A program made the position numbers and the translations under genes. A stretch of 64,000 nucleotides of DNA from Aquabacterium fontiphilum (GTDB taxonomy: Bacteria > Pseudomonadota > Gammaproteobacteria > Burkholderiales > Burkholderiaceae_C): positions 186,001 to 250,000 of the forward strand of contig NZ_JAAAPN010000006.1 of assembly GCF_009909205.1 (NCBI RefSeq), given 5' to 3'. Every line of letters starts with the position of its first letter. Positions within the stretch are counted from its first letter, which is position 1. The notes beneath the pieces were generated by a model. It was given only the letters and a program-made list of their open reading frames with translations, was not told the origin of the DNA and searched no databases. Shown one piece after another: positions 26,148 to 35,417 of this stretch.

Positions 26148-27161
26148 ATGGACACCCTCAGCCTGATCTTGGACGACATGCACTTCGACGGCGTGGTCTT
26201 CGCCTCGACATGCAACACGGCCCCATGGGCCTGGTCACTGGCCACGCCGGGGTTGGCCAGCTTCCACATGATCACCAGCGGTCAGGCCTGGCTGATGCGC
26301 GACGATGCCGAGCCAGTGCTGATCCAGACGGGCGACCTGGTGGTGCTGCCGGCCGGCACGCCCCACCGCATTCAGGACAAGCCTCAGTCGCTGGCCACAG
26401 CGGACGACCTGCTGCCAATGATGACGCAGTTCGAACTGGCGCCCAGCGCCCGGGGCGGCGGTGGCCAGGCCTGTCACCTGATCAGCGGCCATGCCCGTTT
26501 CGACAAGGTCATGGCAGCCCCGCTGGTGGCCGCCCTGCCCCCCTTGATGCACGTGCGCGGCCTGGGCGAAGCGCCCCCGCTGTGGCTGGCCATCGGGCTG
26601 CAGTTTCTGGCGCAAGAGGTGGCCGCACCGCGGCCGGCCCAGCAGGCCATCATCAACCGGCTCGGCGACATCCTGTTCATGGAGTGCATCCGCGACCATG
26701 TGGAATCACTGCCGGCAGGCTCGGGCAACTGGTTGGCTGCGCTCAAGGACCGGGCCCTGTCATCCGCGCTGGCGCAGATGCACCGCGACCCGCGACGGGC
26801 CTGGACGGTGCCCGAACTGGCCCAGCACGCATGCCTGTCACGCTCGGCGTTTGCCGATCGCTTCACGCAGGCCTTGGGCGAACCGCCGCTGACCTACCTG
26901 ACACGCCACCGCATGCGCCTGGCTGCGCGGCATCTGATGAGTTCCGGCCTGCCTGTGGCGCGAATTGCCGATCAGGTGGGTTATGCGTCGGAGGCGGCCT
27001 TCAGTCAGGCGTTCAAACGAGCCTACGGTGTCTCGCCTTCGAGCTGGCGTCATCAACAGACCCAATCAGCCCAAGTGGCCAGCAATGGCCCGTTGGCGGG
27101 CGACGCCTCGCCCGATGAGGTCAGGACGCCGGTCAGCGGTCTGGTGCGCGCGATGGCGTGA
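26148..27161 (+). CDS. AraC-family regulator, probable alkane-operon activator
   Basis: Transcription factor of 337 residues. An N-terminal cupin-type sensor half (about 1-190; FHMITSGQAWL, DLVVLPAGTPHRI) matches the AraC cupin_6 class. The C-terminal double HTH (about 215-310) includes LSRSAFADRFTQALGEPPLTYL and IADQVGYASEAAFSQAFKRAYGVSPSSWR. It is divergent from alkB over a shared 212-base region, so it most likely controls alkB-alkG in response to alkanes or their products; this target is inferred from position. ATG 26148 is chosen; GTG 26130 in the same frame is possible. Confidence 0.88.
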   Translation: MDTLSLILDDMHFDGVVFASTCNTAPWAWSLATPGLASFHMITSGQAWLMRDDAEPVLIQTGDLVVLPAGTPHRIQDKPQSLATADDLLPMMTQFELAPSARGGGGQACHLISGHARFDKVMAAPLVAALPPLMHVRGLGEAPPLWLAIGLQFLAQEVAAPRPAQQAIINRLGDILFMECIRDHVESLPAGSGNWLAALKDRALSSALAQMHRDPRRAWTVPELAQHACLSRSAFADRFTQALGEPPLTYLTRHRMRLAARHLMSSGLPVARIADQVGYASEAAFSQAFKRAYGVSPSSWRHQQTQSAQVASNGPLAGDASPDEVRTPVSGLVRAMA

Positions 27162-27182
27162 CGCCGCGCGCGCTGAGGCGGA

Positions 27183-28703
27183 TCACCGCCGGGCCGTGCC
27201 CGTGCCGCCCAACAGGGCCGCAACCTTGCGCTTGGGCTTGATGAAGCGCGACAGCCCGCCGCCGGCGCCTGCTGCGGCCGTGGTGGCAGCTGAGGCTTCC
27301 TTTTGCTCCCAGGCCGGATCGGCCGACAGGTCGGGCTCGTAAGGCTGGTCGAACAAGGGATCGGCCGGCACCGAGCGGCGAACAGGCGGGCGCGTAGCCT
27401 CGCGCGCGGGGCGCGCATCGTCGCTGTGACGCTCGCGGCGGTAGCTTTCGCGACCACCACCGGCTTCGCTGCGGCCACCGCGCGACTCGCCACGGCCGAA
27501 GCGGCCCTCCAGCGCGAAGGTCTCGACGTCGGGGGTCTTCTTGATGAGCTTTTCGATGTCGGCCATCAGCCTCGCATCGGCGCCCGTGACGAGCGAAACC
27601 GCCAGACCCGACGCGCCGGCCCGGCCCGTGCGGCCGATGCGGTGCACATAGTCTTCAGCGTTGAACGGGATGTCATAGTTGAACACCGCCGGCAGCGCCG
27701 CGATGTCGATGCCGCGCGCGGCCACGTCGGTGGCCACCAGCAGGTCCATCTCGCCAGCCTTGAAAGCGGCCAGGGCCTTGAGGCGCTCGTCTTGGGATTT
27801 GTCGCCGTGCAGGGCGGCCGTTCTCAGGCCGTCCCGCTCAAAGGCACGGGCCAGGCGGCTGGCACCCAGCTTGGAATTCACGAACACGATGCACTGACGG
27901 ATCTCGCGGTCGCGGATGATCTGACGGATCACCGCACGCTTGTCGTCTTCGTCGACCTTGTAGAAGCGCTGCTCGACGTTGGTGGCGGTCTGGTTCGGGC
28001 GGGCCACCTCGACCAGCACCGGGTCTTGCAGGTAGCTTTGCGCCAGCTTCTTGATCTCGGGCGAGAACGTGGCCGAGAACAGCAGGGTCTGACGGGTCTT
28101 GGGCAGATAGCTGAGGATGCGCTGCAGATCCGGCAGGAAGCCGATGTCAAGCATGCGATCGGCCTCGTCGAGCACCACGTACTCGACCTGCGACAGGTTG
28201 CAGTTCTTGGCCTCAATGTGGTCGATCAGGCGGCCCGGGGTGGCAATCAGCACCTCGACGCCGGCTTTGAGCTCGACCGTCTGCTCTTTCATGTTCATGC
28301 CGCCAAACACCACGGCCGAACGCAGGTTGGACTTGCTGGCGTAGGTCTTGACGTTGTCGGCCACCTGGATGGCCAGTTCGCGCGTGGGGGCCAGCACGAT
28401 GGCACGCACCGGGTGGCGCGCCGGCGACATGCTGGCGTTCTCGTGCTTCATCATCTTCTGAAGCAGCGGGATGGAAAAGGCGGCCGTCTTGCCCGTGCCC
28501 GTTTGCGCGGCGCCCATGACGTCGCGCCCGGCCAGAACCAGGGGAATCGCCTTGGCCTGGATGGGCGTCATCGTCGGGTAGGCGATGGCCGCGAGGATCT
28601 TGGGATCCAGCGGCAAGGTGTCGAAACGCGCGGGGGCTTCGGGCGCCGGGGCCACATCGGCGCCGGCTGCGGCATCAGCCGCCAGAGAGATCGGATCGTT
28701 CAT
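27183..28703 (-). CDS. rhlE: DEAD-box RNA helicase (RhlE-like)
   Basis: ATP-dependent RNA helicase of 506 residues, acting in RNA turnover or ribosome assembly. Motifs are in order: Q motif region PTMTPIQ, AQTGTGKT, PTRELA, TPGR, DEAD, SAT, ARGIDI and HRIGRTGR. The C-terminal tail after about 385 is Arg/Gly/Ser-rich and disordered, ending in a basic patch, as in RhlE-type proteins. The ATG at 28703 gives a normal N-terminus; the open frame further upstream is the antisense of nothing useful and lacks helicase sequence. It is convergent with the AraC gene and lies behind amgK. Confidence 0.94.
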   Translation of the reverse strand: MNDPISLAADAAAGADVAPAPEAPARFDTLPLDPKILAAIAYPTMTPIQAKAIPLVLAGRDVMGAAQTGTGKTAAFSIPLLQKMMKHENASMSPARHPVRAIVLAPTRELAIQVADNVKTYASKSNLRSAVVFGGMNMKEQTVELKAGVEVLIATPGRLIDHIEAKNCNLSQVEYVVLDEADRMLDIGFLPDLQRILSYLPKTRQTLLFSATFSPEIKKLAQSYLQDPVLVEVARPNQTATNVEQRFYKVDEDDKRAVIRQIIRDREIRQCIVFVNSKLGASRLARAFERDGLRTAALHGDKSQDERLKALAAFKAGEMDLLVATDVAARGIDIAALPAVFNYDIPFNAEDYVHRIGRTGRAGASGLAVSLVTGADARLMADIEKLIKKTPDVETFALEGRFGRGESRGGRSEAGGGRESYRRERHSDDARPAREATRPPVRRSVPADPLFDQPYEPDLSADPAWEQKEASAATTAAAGAGGGLSRFIKPKRKVAALLGGTGTARR

Positions 28704-28773
28704 TAGAGCCGCATTATCCTCCGGTTGCTGCTTTTTTGCGCAAAATCCGTCGCCGCCCCTCGTTGATGCGGGC

Positions 28774-29901
28774 TCAGAACGTGTATCCGACCTGGGTCTG
28801 CACCCCGCCGTGGGCCGCCTCGGCCGCCTCCAGCAGGCGCGCAAGCGGGCCCAGCCCCTGGTAGCGGCTGGCCACGCGATGGGCGTAGGTCCACACGCGG
28901 GGGATGTCGTCCAGGTACTGCCGCTTGCCGTCGCGCAGCGCCAGGCGGGCAAAAATGCCCAGCACCTTCAGGTGGCGCTGCAGACCCATCCACTCGAAGT
29001 CGCGCCAGAAATCCCCGAAATCGTCGGCCACGGGCAGGCCAGCCTTGCGCGCCTTCTCCCAAAACCGCACGGCGTAGTCGATCTGCACGTCTTCGTCCCA
29101 CATCACGTAGGCGTCGCGCAGCAGCGAGACCAGGTCATAGGTGACCGGTCCGTACACCGCGTCCTGGAAGTCGATCACGCCCGGGCGGGCCGCCGGGTCG
29201 GCCGGGTCGGCCATCAGGTTGCGTGAGTGGTAGTCACGGTGCACCAGCACGCGCGGCTGCGCCAGCACCTGCGCCTTGATCAGCCCGAAGGTCTGCACCA
29301 GCATCTTCTGGGCAGGCTCATCCAGCGTGAGGCCGCGCAACTGGGTCAGGTACCACTGGGGCAGCAGGTCCAATTCGCGCTGCAGCAACGCGTCGTCGTA
29401 CGGCGGCAGCCCCGCGCCGTCCACCTGCTGGATGCGCACCAGTTCATCCAGCGCCGCCAGGTAACGCGCCCGATTGCCGGCGTCGTGCGGCTGATCGGGC
29501 AGCAAGGTGGACAGCAGCGTGCGCGTGCCCAGATCGGACAGCAGCATGAAGCCCTGGGCCTCGTCCCATTCCAGGATCTCGGGGACGGCGACGCCACCTT
29601 GCGCCAGCAGCTGGCCAACGGCCACGAAGGGCCGGCAATCCTCTTTGTCGGGCGGGGCGTCCATGATGATGAGCGAGCCGGTGACGGACTGCACCCGAAA
29701 GTAGCGGCGGAAGCTGGCGTCGGCGCTGGCTGACGTAACGGTGTCGGGCTGCAGGCCATGGCGGGCGCTCAGGCCGGCCAACCAGGCAGCAAAGGCCTCG
29801 CGTCGAGCCGGATCGGCCCAGGTGATGGCGGCGCCGGCCGCGGCAGCAGCAGGGGCGGAAGCAGAAGGAGCGAAATCGGCCACGTTGTGCGGGAGGGACA
29901 T
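28774..29901 (-). CDS. amgK: AmgK-like amino-sugar kinase (aminoglycoside-phosphotransferase fold)
   Basis: Probable anomeric kinase for N-acetylmuramate/N-acetylglucosamine in peptidoglycan recycling, 375 residues. The kinase-like fold shows SADASFRRYFRV near 59, the catalytic loop VHRDYHSRNLM near 240, and the Mg-binding VIDFQDA. Position beside divergent lptD is the same as in many beta- and gammaproteobacteria that carry amgK. The usual partner murU is not next to it: rhlE follows instead. The Ala-rich first 25 residues are probably disordered. GGGAGG lies before the ATG at 29901... on the opposite strand this appears as a weak site, so the start is the most plausible rather than proven. 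Confidence 0.82.
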   Translation of the reverse strand: MSLPHNVADFAPSASAPAAAAAGAAITWADPARREAFAAWLAGLSARHGLQPDTVTSASADASFRRYFRVQSVTGSLIIMDAPPDKEDCRPFVAVGQLLAQGGVAVPEILEWDEAQGFMLLSDLGTRTLLSTLLPDQPHDAGNRARYLAALDELVRIQQVDGAGLPPYDDALLQRELDLLPQWYLTQLRGLTLDEPAQKMLVQTFGLIKAQVLAQPRVLVHRDYHSRNLMADPADPAARPGVIDFQDAVYGPVTYDLVSLLRDAYVMWDEDVQIDYAVRFWEKARKAGLPVADDFGDFWRDFEWMGLQRHLKVLGIFARLALRDGKRQYLDDIPRVWTYAHRVASRYQGLGPLARLLEAAEAAHGGVQTQVGYTF

Positions 29902-29988
29902 GGAATAATGCGCCGATTTTAGGCACGGTCGGCTGGCGCAGGCCGGCCCTGGGACGCCCGTCCGTGCAGCGGGCCCCTGAATTTGTGA

Positions 29989-32523
29989 TTGCGCCGCTTG
30001 CTGGCCCGCCACACCTTGACTGCCCCCCGCACCCGACCCGACACAGCCGCACCACCCGGCCGCTGGACCCCGATCGCTCAGGCCGTCGCCCTCGCCGCCC
30101 TGGTCTGGCCCATGGTGGAGGGAGTTCACGCCCAGACCGCCGCGCCCCCCCCCGCACCTGGCACAGCGGCGGCGGCACAGGTCCTGAGCTTCCCGCCCAC
30201 GCTGCCGGGGGTGCGGGATCCCAAGGCTCCCTTGCTGTTCGAGGCCGACGAACTCGGCGGTGAGGCCGGCATCCGAACCACAGCCAAGGGCCGCGTGCGC
30301 CTGCGCCAAAGCGATCTCACCGTCCGCGCCGATGAGCTGGAACACACCCAGGCTGACAACACGGCTCGAGCGCGCGGCAATGTGCGCATCATCCGCCAGG
30401 GCAGCATCTTCACCGGCCCGTCGATGAGTCTCAAGCTCGACACGCTGGAAGGCAGCTTCGAGGCGCCCCGCTACTGGCTGTCTCGGACCCAGGCAGGCGG
30501 ATCGGCCGAGCGCATCACCTTCCAGGGCGAGGACCGGCTGAGTGCGACCAACACGAGCTACACCAGTTGCACACCGGAGAACACCGCCAGTGGCGACATG
30601 GGCACGCCAGCGTGGGCGCTGCGCACCGATCGGATTGATCTGGACTTCGCCGCCAATGAGGGGCGTGCAGAGGGCGCCGTGATCGAGTTTCAAGGCATAC
30701 CGATCCTTGCGGCGCCCTCACTGACCTTTCCCCTCAATGATCAGCGGAAGTCGGGCTGGCTGCCACCCAGTTTCACGTTCGACAGCAAGAGCGGCCTGGA
30801 GCTGTCGGCGCCTTACTACTGGAACATCGCTCCCGAGCGCGACGCCACCCTCGCGCCCACGCTGGCCACCCGGCGTGGCCTGGGGCTGGATGCCGAGTAC
30901 CGCTATCTGGCACCGCAGGACAAGGGCGAGGTGCGTGTGTTCGGCCTGCCCGACGACCGCGTCGCAGGGCGCAACCGCGGTCAGGTGGATCTGCGGCACG
31001 AAGGCCAGGCCGGCTCTGCCAGCTCGCTGTCGCCCACCCGTTACACGATCCAATGGCTGCGGGTGTCGGATGACGACTATTGGAAGGACTTCGGCCAGAC
31101 CATCTCGTCGAAGACGCCGCGGCTGCTGGACAGCCACGTGCGCGTGAACCGCACGCTCAACGAGCGCAACTGGGGCCTGGGCAACAGCCAGACCGAGCTG
31201 TACGCCCAGCTGCAGACTTGGCAGACGCTGCGCGACCTGGACACCAGTGCCCCCCCTGAGAGCCGCGTGGGCGAGCCCTACCGCCGCGAGCCCCAACTGG
31301 GTGTGCGCAGCCGTGGCACATCCGACAACGGCCTGGTCTGGTCGCTGCAAGGCGAATTCAACCGCTTCGCCCACCCGGACCGCAGCTGGGTGAGCGGCAA
31401 CCGCGTGCACGCCATCGGACAGGTCGAACGCCGCTTCGACTTCCACGGCGTGTATGTGCAGCCCAAGCTGATGCTGCAAAGCACGTCGTATGACCTGGAC
31501 CGTGGTGGCCTGAACACCGGCCCGCGCAGCGCCACCCGCACGCTGCCAACCTTCTCACTCGACAGCGGCTTCACGCTGGATCGGCCGGTTCAGCTGTTCG
31601 GACGCGATCTGGTGCAGACGCTGGAGCCGCGCCTGCTGTACGTGCGCACACCCTACAAGGACCAGTCGAACCTGCCGATGTTCGACACGGCGCCGCGCGA
31701 CTTCAACCAGTACGCGATCTACAGCGAAAACGGCTTCACCGGCGTGGACCGCATCTCGGATGCCAACCAGGTGACGCTGGGCGTGACCTCGCGCCTGCTG
31801 GATGACCGCACCGGCGCCGAGGCGTTGCGCGTGGGCATTGTGCAGAAGCTGCTGCTGTCGGATCAGCGCATCAACCCCAACGGCAGTGGCCCCATCACCA
31901 GTCGATTCTCCGACCTGATGCTGCTGGGCTCGACCACGGTCATCCCGCACTGGTATCTGGACAGCACGCTGCAGTACAACACCGAAGAGGGCCGCTCTGA
32001 GCAGGGCACGCTCGGCGTGCGCTACACGCCGGGTGACTGGCGCACGGTCAGCACCGTCTACCGCTATACACGGGGCGGCAGCTCGCAGGTGGAACTGGGC
32101 TGGCAGTGGCCGATCGCCGGCCGCCCCCGCACGGCCACCGCCAGTCAGCTGATCGCTCAGTCCCCGCTGGCTGTCGAGGGCAGCGGCATGCGGGCGCCGG
32201 GCAGCTGCGGCGGCGCCTGGTACAGCGTGGGCCGGCTGGCCTACAGCACCCGTGAAAGCCGCTTCATCAACGCGCTGATGGGCCTGGAATACGATGCCGG
32301 GTGCTGGATCGGGCGGTTTGTGGCGGAACGCGTGGCCATCGGCCAGAACGAAGCCACCGTGCGGCTGATGTTCCAGCTGGAACTGGTGGGCCTGTCTCGT
32401 CTGAGCCTGGGCGCCAACCCGCTGCGCACCTTGAAGGACAATATCCCTGGCTACCGCCTGCTGCGCGAAGAAGGCGAAGTGGTGCCCACCGGCCCCTCGC
32501 CCCTGTATGACCCTGATGACTGA
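29989..32523 (+). CDS. lptD: LPS-assembly protein LptD
   Basis: Outer-membrane barrel that places lipopolysaccharide in the outer leaflet, together with LptE. It has about 844 residues: a signal peptide, the OstA/LptA-like jellyroll (about 80-190; FEADEL, GNVRI), and a C-terminal barrel. Cys residues compatible with the structural disulfides are seen in SYTSCTPEN and, near the C-terminus, in SCGGAWY and AGCWIG. No ATG precedes the signal peptide; an in-frame stop at 29986 leaves TTG 29989 (or a nearby TTG) as start. A run of nine C lies at 30145-30153, just after the signal peptide. surA overlaps the 3' end. Confidence 0.94.
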   Translation: MRRLLARHTLTAPRTRPDTAAPPGRWTPIAQAVALAALVWPMVEGVHAQTAAPPPAPGTAAAAQVLSFPPTLPGVRDPKAPLLFEADELGGEAGIRTTAKGRVRLRQSDLTVRADELEHTQADNTARARGNVRIIRQGSIFTGPSMSLKLDTLEGSFEAPRYWLSRTQAGGSAERITFQGEDRLSATNTSYTSCTPENTASGDMGTPAWALRTDRIDLDFAANEGRAEGAVIEFQGIPILAAPSLTFPLNDQRKSGWLPPSFTFDSKSGLELSAPYYWNIAPERDATLAPTLATRRGLGLDAEYRYLAPQDKGEVRVFGLPDDRVAGRNRGQVDLRHEGQAGSASSLSPTRYTIQWLRVSDDDYWKDFGQTISSKTPRLLDSHVRVNRTLNERNWGLGNSQTELYAQLQTWQTLRDLDTSAPPESRVGEPYRREPQLGVRSRGTSDNGLVWSLQGEFNRFAHPDRSWVSGNRVHAIGQVERRFDFHGVYVQPKLMLQSTSYDLDRGGLNTGPRSATRTLPTFSLDSGFTLDRPVQLFGRDLVQTLEPRLLYVRTPYKDQSNLPMFDTAPRDFNQYAIYSENGFTGVDRISDANQVTLGVTSRLLDDRTGAEALRVGIVQKLLLSDQRINPNGSGPITSRFSDLMLLGSTTVIPHWYLDSTLQYNTEEGRSEQGTLGVRYTPGDWRTVSTVYRYTRGGSSQVELGWQWPIAGRPRTATASQLIAQSPLAVEGSGMRAPGSCGGAWYSVGRLAYSTRESRFINALMGLEYDAGCWIGRFVAERVAIGQNEATVRLMFQLELVGLSRLSLGANPLRTLKDNIPGYRLLREEGEVVPTGPSPLYDPDD

Positions 32524-33940
32524 CCTGCCCAACCGCATGAACGCCTTGCCCACGACACGGCCCCTCCGCCTTCGCCGACTCACCCAGGCGATGTGCCTGG
32601 GTCTGGCGCTGGCACAGTGCGCGCCCTTGCTGGCCCAGACTCGTCGCAACGACGCGTTGTCCGTCTCGCCGCGGATTCCGGGTGCACGCAACCTCAGCAC
32701 CGAACTCAAGATCGAGGGCGTGCGCACCACGTCGGACTACATCGTCGCCGTGGTCAATCAGGAGGTGATCACGCACACCGACGTCGACAAACGCGTCGCC
32801 CGCATTGAAGAAGCCGCACAGGACCGGAGCCGGCTGCCCGACCCGGCCGAGCTGCGCCGGCAGGTGCTGGAGGCCCTGATCGACGAGAAGGCGCAGATCT
32901 CGCACGCCCGCACCATCGGCCTGAGCATCCCCGACAGCGAGGTGGATCTGGCCATTGAGAACATCGCCGCCCAGAACCAGCTGACGCTCACCGACCTGCG
33001 CCAGCGCATGCAGGCCGACGGGCTGGACTTTGACCGCTACCGCAGCAGCCTGCGCGAGCAGATTCTGCTGCAGCGCCTGCGGGAGCGCGAGGTCATGCCG
33101 CGCATCCAGATCAGCGAAGCCGATGTGGACACCTTCCTTCGCGAGGATCCTGCCGCCCAGGCCGAAAGCAACCTCAACCTGGCCCACATCCTGGTGCGCG
33201 TGCCCGACAACAGCAGCGAAGCCCAGGTGCGTCAACTGCAACAGCGCGCAGAACAGATCCGTGACCGTGCGGCCCAGGGGGTCAACTTCACGCAACTCGT
33301 GCGCGAGTACTCGGACGACCGCGACACCCATGACAGCGGCGGCGCATTCGGTCTGCGGCCAACCAGCCGCCTGCCCGAACTGTTCGTGTCGGCCGTGCGC
33401 GGCCTGCGCGTCGGCGATGTCTCGCAGGTCGTGCGCTCGAACGCTGGCTTTCACGTGATCAAGCTGGTCGAACGCGAGAACGTCGCCCAGGCCAGCTACA
33501 CCCAGCAGCGTGCCCGCCACATCCTGCTGCGCCCCACGCCGCAGACCAGCAACCGCGTGCTGGTGGCCAAGATGCAGGACATCCGCAAGAAGATCCTGGA
33601 AGGCCAGGCCAGCTTCGCGCAGATGGCGCGCCAGCATTCAGAAGACGGCAGCGGCCCGCGCGGCGGTGACCTGGGCTGGGCCTCGCCTGGGCAGTACGTG
33701 CCCGAGTTCGAGAAGGCGCTGATCACGCTGCAGCCCGGCGAGATTTCTCAGCCGGTGGTCACCCGCTTTGGCGTGCACCTGATCCAGCTGATCGAGCGCC
33801 GCGAGGTGCAGCTCAGTGATGCCCAGCGCCGTGAGGCCGCCCGTGCAGTGCTGCGCGAGCGTGGTTTCGAGGCGGCTTACGAGGAGTGGGCGCGCGAGTT
33901 GCGCCAGGCCGCGTGGGTGGAAGTGCGCGATGAGCCGTGA
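32507..33940 (+). CDS. surA: Periplasmic chaperone/peptidyl-prolyl isomerase SurA
   Basis: Chaperone for outer-membrane proteins such as LptD, encoded just upstream. It has about 477 residues: signal peptide (cut near LLAQ), N-terminal chaperone domain ([14 protein letters not shown]), two parvulin domains (about 215-315 with LAHILV, and 325-430 with RHILLR, GGDLGW, FEKAL), and a C-terminal helix. Possible starts are ATG 32507, 32516 and 32537; all overlap or abut the lptD stop and none has a clear ribosome site, suggesting translational coupling. The 3' end overlaps rsmA. Confidence 0.94.
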   Translation: MTLMTDLPNRMNALPTTRPLRLRRLTQAMCLGLALAQCAPLLAQTRRNDALSVSPRIPGARNLSTELKIEGVRTTSDYIVAVVNQEVITHTDVDKRVARIEEAAQDRSRLPDPAELRRQVLEALIDEKAQISHARTIGLSIPDSEVDLAIENIAAQNQLTLTDLRQRMQADGLDFDRYRSSLREQILLQRLREREVMPRIQISEADVDTFLREDPAAQAESNLNLAHILVRVPDNSSEAQVRQLQQRAEQIRDRAAQGVNFTQLVREYSDDRDTHDSGGAFGLRPTSRLPELFVSAVRGLRVGDVSQVVRSNAGFHVIKLVERENVAQASYTQQRARHILLRPTPQTSNRVLVAKMQDIRKKILEGQASFAQMARQHSEDGSGPRGGDLGWASPGQYVPEFEKALITLQPGEISQPVVTRFGVHLIQLIERREVQLSDAQRREAARAVLRERGFEAAYEEWARELRQAAWVEVRDEP

Positions 33941-34760
33941 CGCGCCAAGGGGCGGCCGGCCACGCGCTGTGGCCGGTGGCGGCGGCCACATCGCCCGCAA
34001 GCGCTTCGGGCAGCACTTCCTGAGCGACCCCGGCATCATTGATGCCATCGTGCGAGCCATTGCCCCGCGCCCGGGTGAAGCCCTGGTCGAGATCGGCCCC
34101 GGGCTCGGCGCACTTACCAACCCGGTGGTCGCACTCAGCAACCGGCTCACGGTGATCGAGCTCGACCGGGACCTGGCCGCGCGCTTGCGCAAGCGCGCCG
34201 AGCTGGACGTGGTCGAATCGGACGTGCTGAAGGTCGACTTTGGCGCGCTGGCGACCCGCCTGGGTCAGCGGCTGCGCGTGATCGGCAACCTGCCCTACAA
34301 CATCTCCAGCCCCATCCTGTTTCACCTGCTGCCGTGGGCCGACCAGGTGACTGACCAGCACTTCATGCTGCAGAAGGAAGTGGTCGACCGCATGGTCGCC
34401 AGTCCGTCGACGGGTGACTACGGTCGCCTCAGCGTGATGCTGCAATGGCGTTACGACATGGAGAATGTGGTCGATGTGCCACCCGAGGCCTTCGATCCGC
34501 CGCCGCGCGTGGACTCGGCCGTGGTGCGCATGGTGCCCTGGCGCACGCCCGCTGCGCTCAACCCGGCCGTGCTGGAGGCCCTGGTGGCTTCGGCCTTCTC
34601 GCAGCGGCGCAAACTGCTGCGCCACACGCTGGGCGTGTGGTTGAGCCAGCGCGGACTGGAGACCCACTTCGATCTGCAGCGCCGCGCCGAAGAGGTGCCG
34701 GTGGACGAATATGTGGCGCTGGCGGCCTTGGCAAGCCAGCAGAGCGCCAGCGGCGGCTGA
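33930..34760 (+). CDS. rsmA: 16S rRNA dimethyladenosine transferase
   Basis: Methylates the two adjacent adenosines near the 3' end of 16S rRNA (KsgA). It has 276 residues. Motifs: GQHFLSD (N-terminal), [10 protein letters not shown] (SAM site), the catalytic NLPYNIS, and [12 protein letters not shown]. The ATG at 33930 overlaps the surA stop by 11 bases. In many relatives pdxA sits between surA and rsmA; here it is absent. Confidence 0.95.
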   Translation: MSRDAPRGGRPRAVAGGGGHIARKRFGQHFLSDPGIIDAIVRAIAPRPGEALVEIGPGLGALTNPVVALSNRLTVIELDRDLAARLRKRAELDVVESDVLKVDFGALATRLGQRLRVIGNLPYNISSPILFHLLPWADQVTDQHFMLQKEVVDRMVASPSTGDYGRLSVMLQWRYDMENVVDVPPEAFDPPPRVDSAVVRMVPWRTPAALNPAVLEALVASAFSQRRKLLRHTLGVWLSQRGLETHFDLQRRAEEVPVDEYVALAALASQQSASGG

Positions 34761-34801
34761 TCAGTCGCCTGTATTCAGCCGCCCGCATCAACCCCGGAGG
34801 G

Positions 34802-35242
34802 TCAGCCGCGGCGGCGACGCACCGCCGCCACGCCGCCCACCAGGGCCAGACCAGCCAGGGCCATGCCCACGGTGGCGGGCTCGGGCACCGGGGTCACGGC
34901 AAACGCGCCGGTGTACATGCCACCCTTGATCGACGTGCCCTTGATGTCGATCGTCATGGTGCCGGGCGCCACATCAAAGGTGAATTCGGCAAAGTAGCTG
35001 TCGCCAGGAATGAGGTCACTGAGCAGCACACCATTGACGGTGACCGACGAGATCTTGAAGCCTGACAGCGGTGTGGCCGCCGCCGATACCGCCCCAGTGA
35101 GGGTGCCGAAGAAGTCGATGTCAAAGCTGATCTTCTGGGCGATCGACGAGGCAAAGCTGCCTGCGACCGGATCGGCGGCATGGGCGACACCGGTGCAACT
35201 GAGTGCAATGGCGGTGGCAAGGGCGAGGGCATGGTGGCGCAT
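34802..35242 (-). CDS. PEP-CTERM sorting-domain protein
   Basis: Exported protein of 146 residues: signal peptide (cut near AHA), a beta-rich body (FDIDFFGTLTGAV, FKISSVTVNGVLL), and a classic C-terminal tail of VPEPAT, a hydrophobic helix and RRRRG (119-146). The body has the look of the short beta-sandwich proteins often carrying this tail. AGGAG 6 bases upstream fixes the ATG at 35242; longer in-frame options to 35419 would overlap cca's start. It is a single gene between rsmA (convergent) and cca (divergent). Confidence 0.88.
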   Translation of the reverse strand: MRHHALALATAIALSCTGVAHAADPVAGSFASSIAQKISFDIDFFGTLTGAVSAAATPLSGFKISSVTVNGVLLSDLIPGDSYFAEFTFDVAPGTMTIDIKGTSIKGGMYTGAFAVTPVPEPATVGMALAGLALVGGVAAVRRRRG

Positions 35243-35404
35243 GAGAGGCTCCTGGAAGTGTGGCACTTGGCACAGATCCATGCATGAGCCATGCCAGTCA
35301 AACCCGGCGATGTCTGCCCCGCAGCGGTGCAGGCCGCACCACGCCGGGCCCTGAACGGCGCGCTGGCGCCCACAGCCGGTATCGCGCCGCACCAGCGCAA
35401 GGCC

Positions 35405-35410
35405 TACACT
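35405..35410 (+). promoter_or_regulatory. -10 element of cca, suggesting a leaderless mRNA
   Basis: TACACT lies 7 bases before the cca ATG, so transcription would begin at or one base before the start codon. No clear -35 is seen. No ribosome site precedes the ATG, which agrees with a leaderless transcript. Confidence 0.4.
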
Positions 35411-35417
35411 GCGCGGC

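Noticed and set aside
30145..30153. Phase-variation by the poly-C run in lptD
   Set aside because: LptD is essential, so on/off switching is unlikely; kept only as a point to check.
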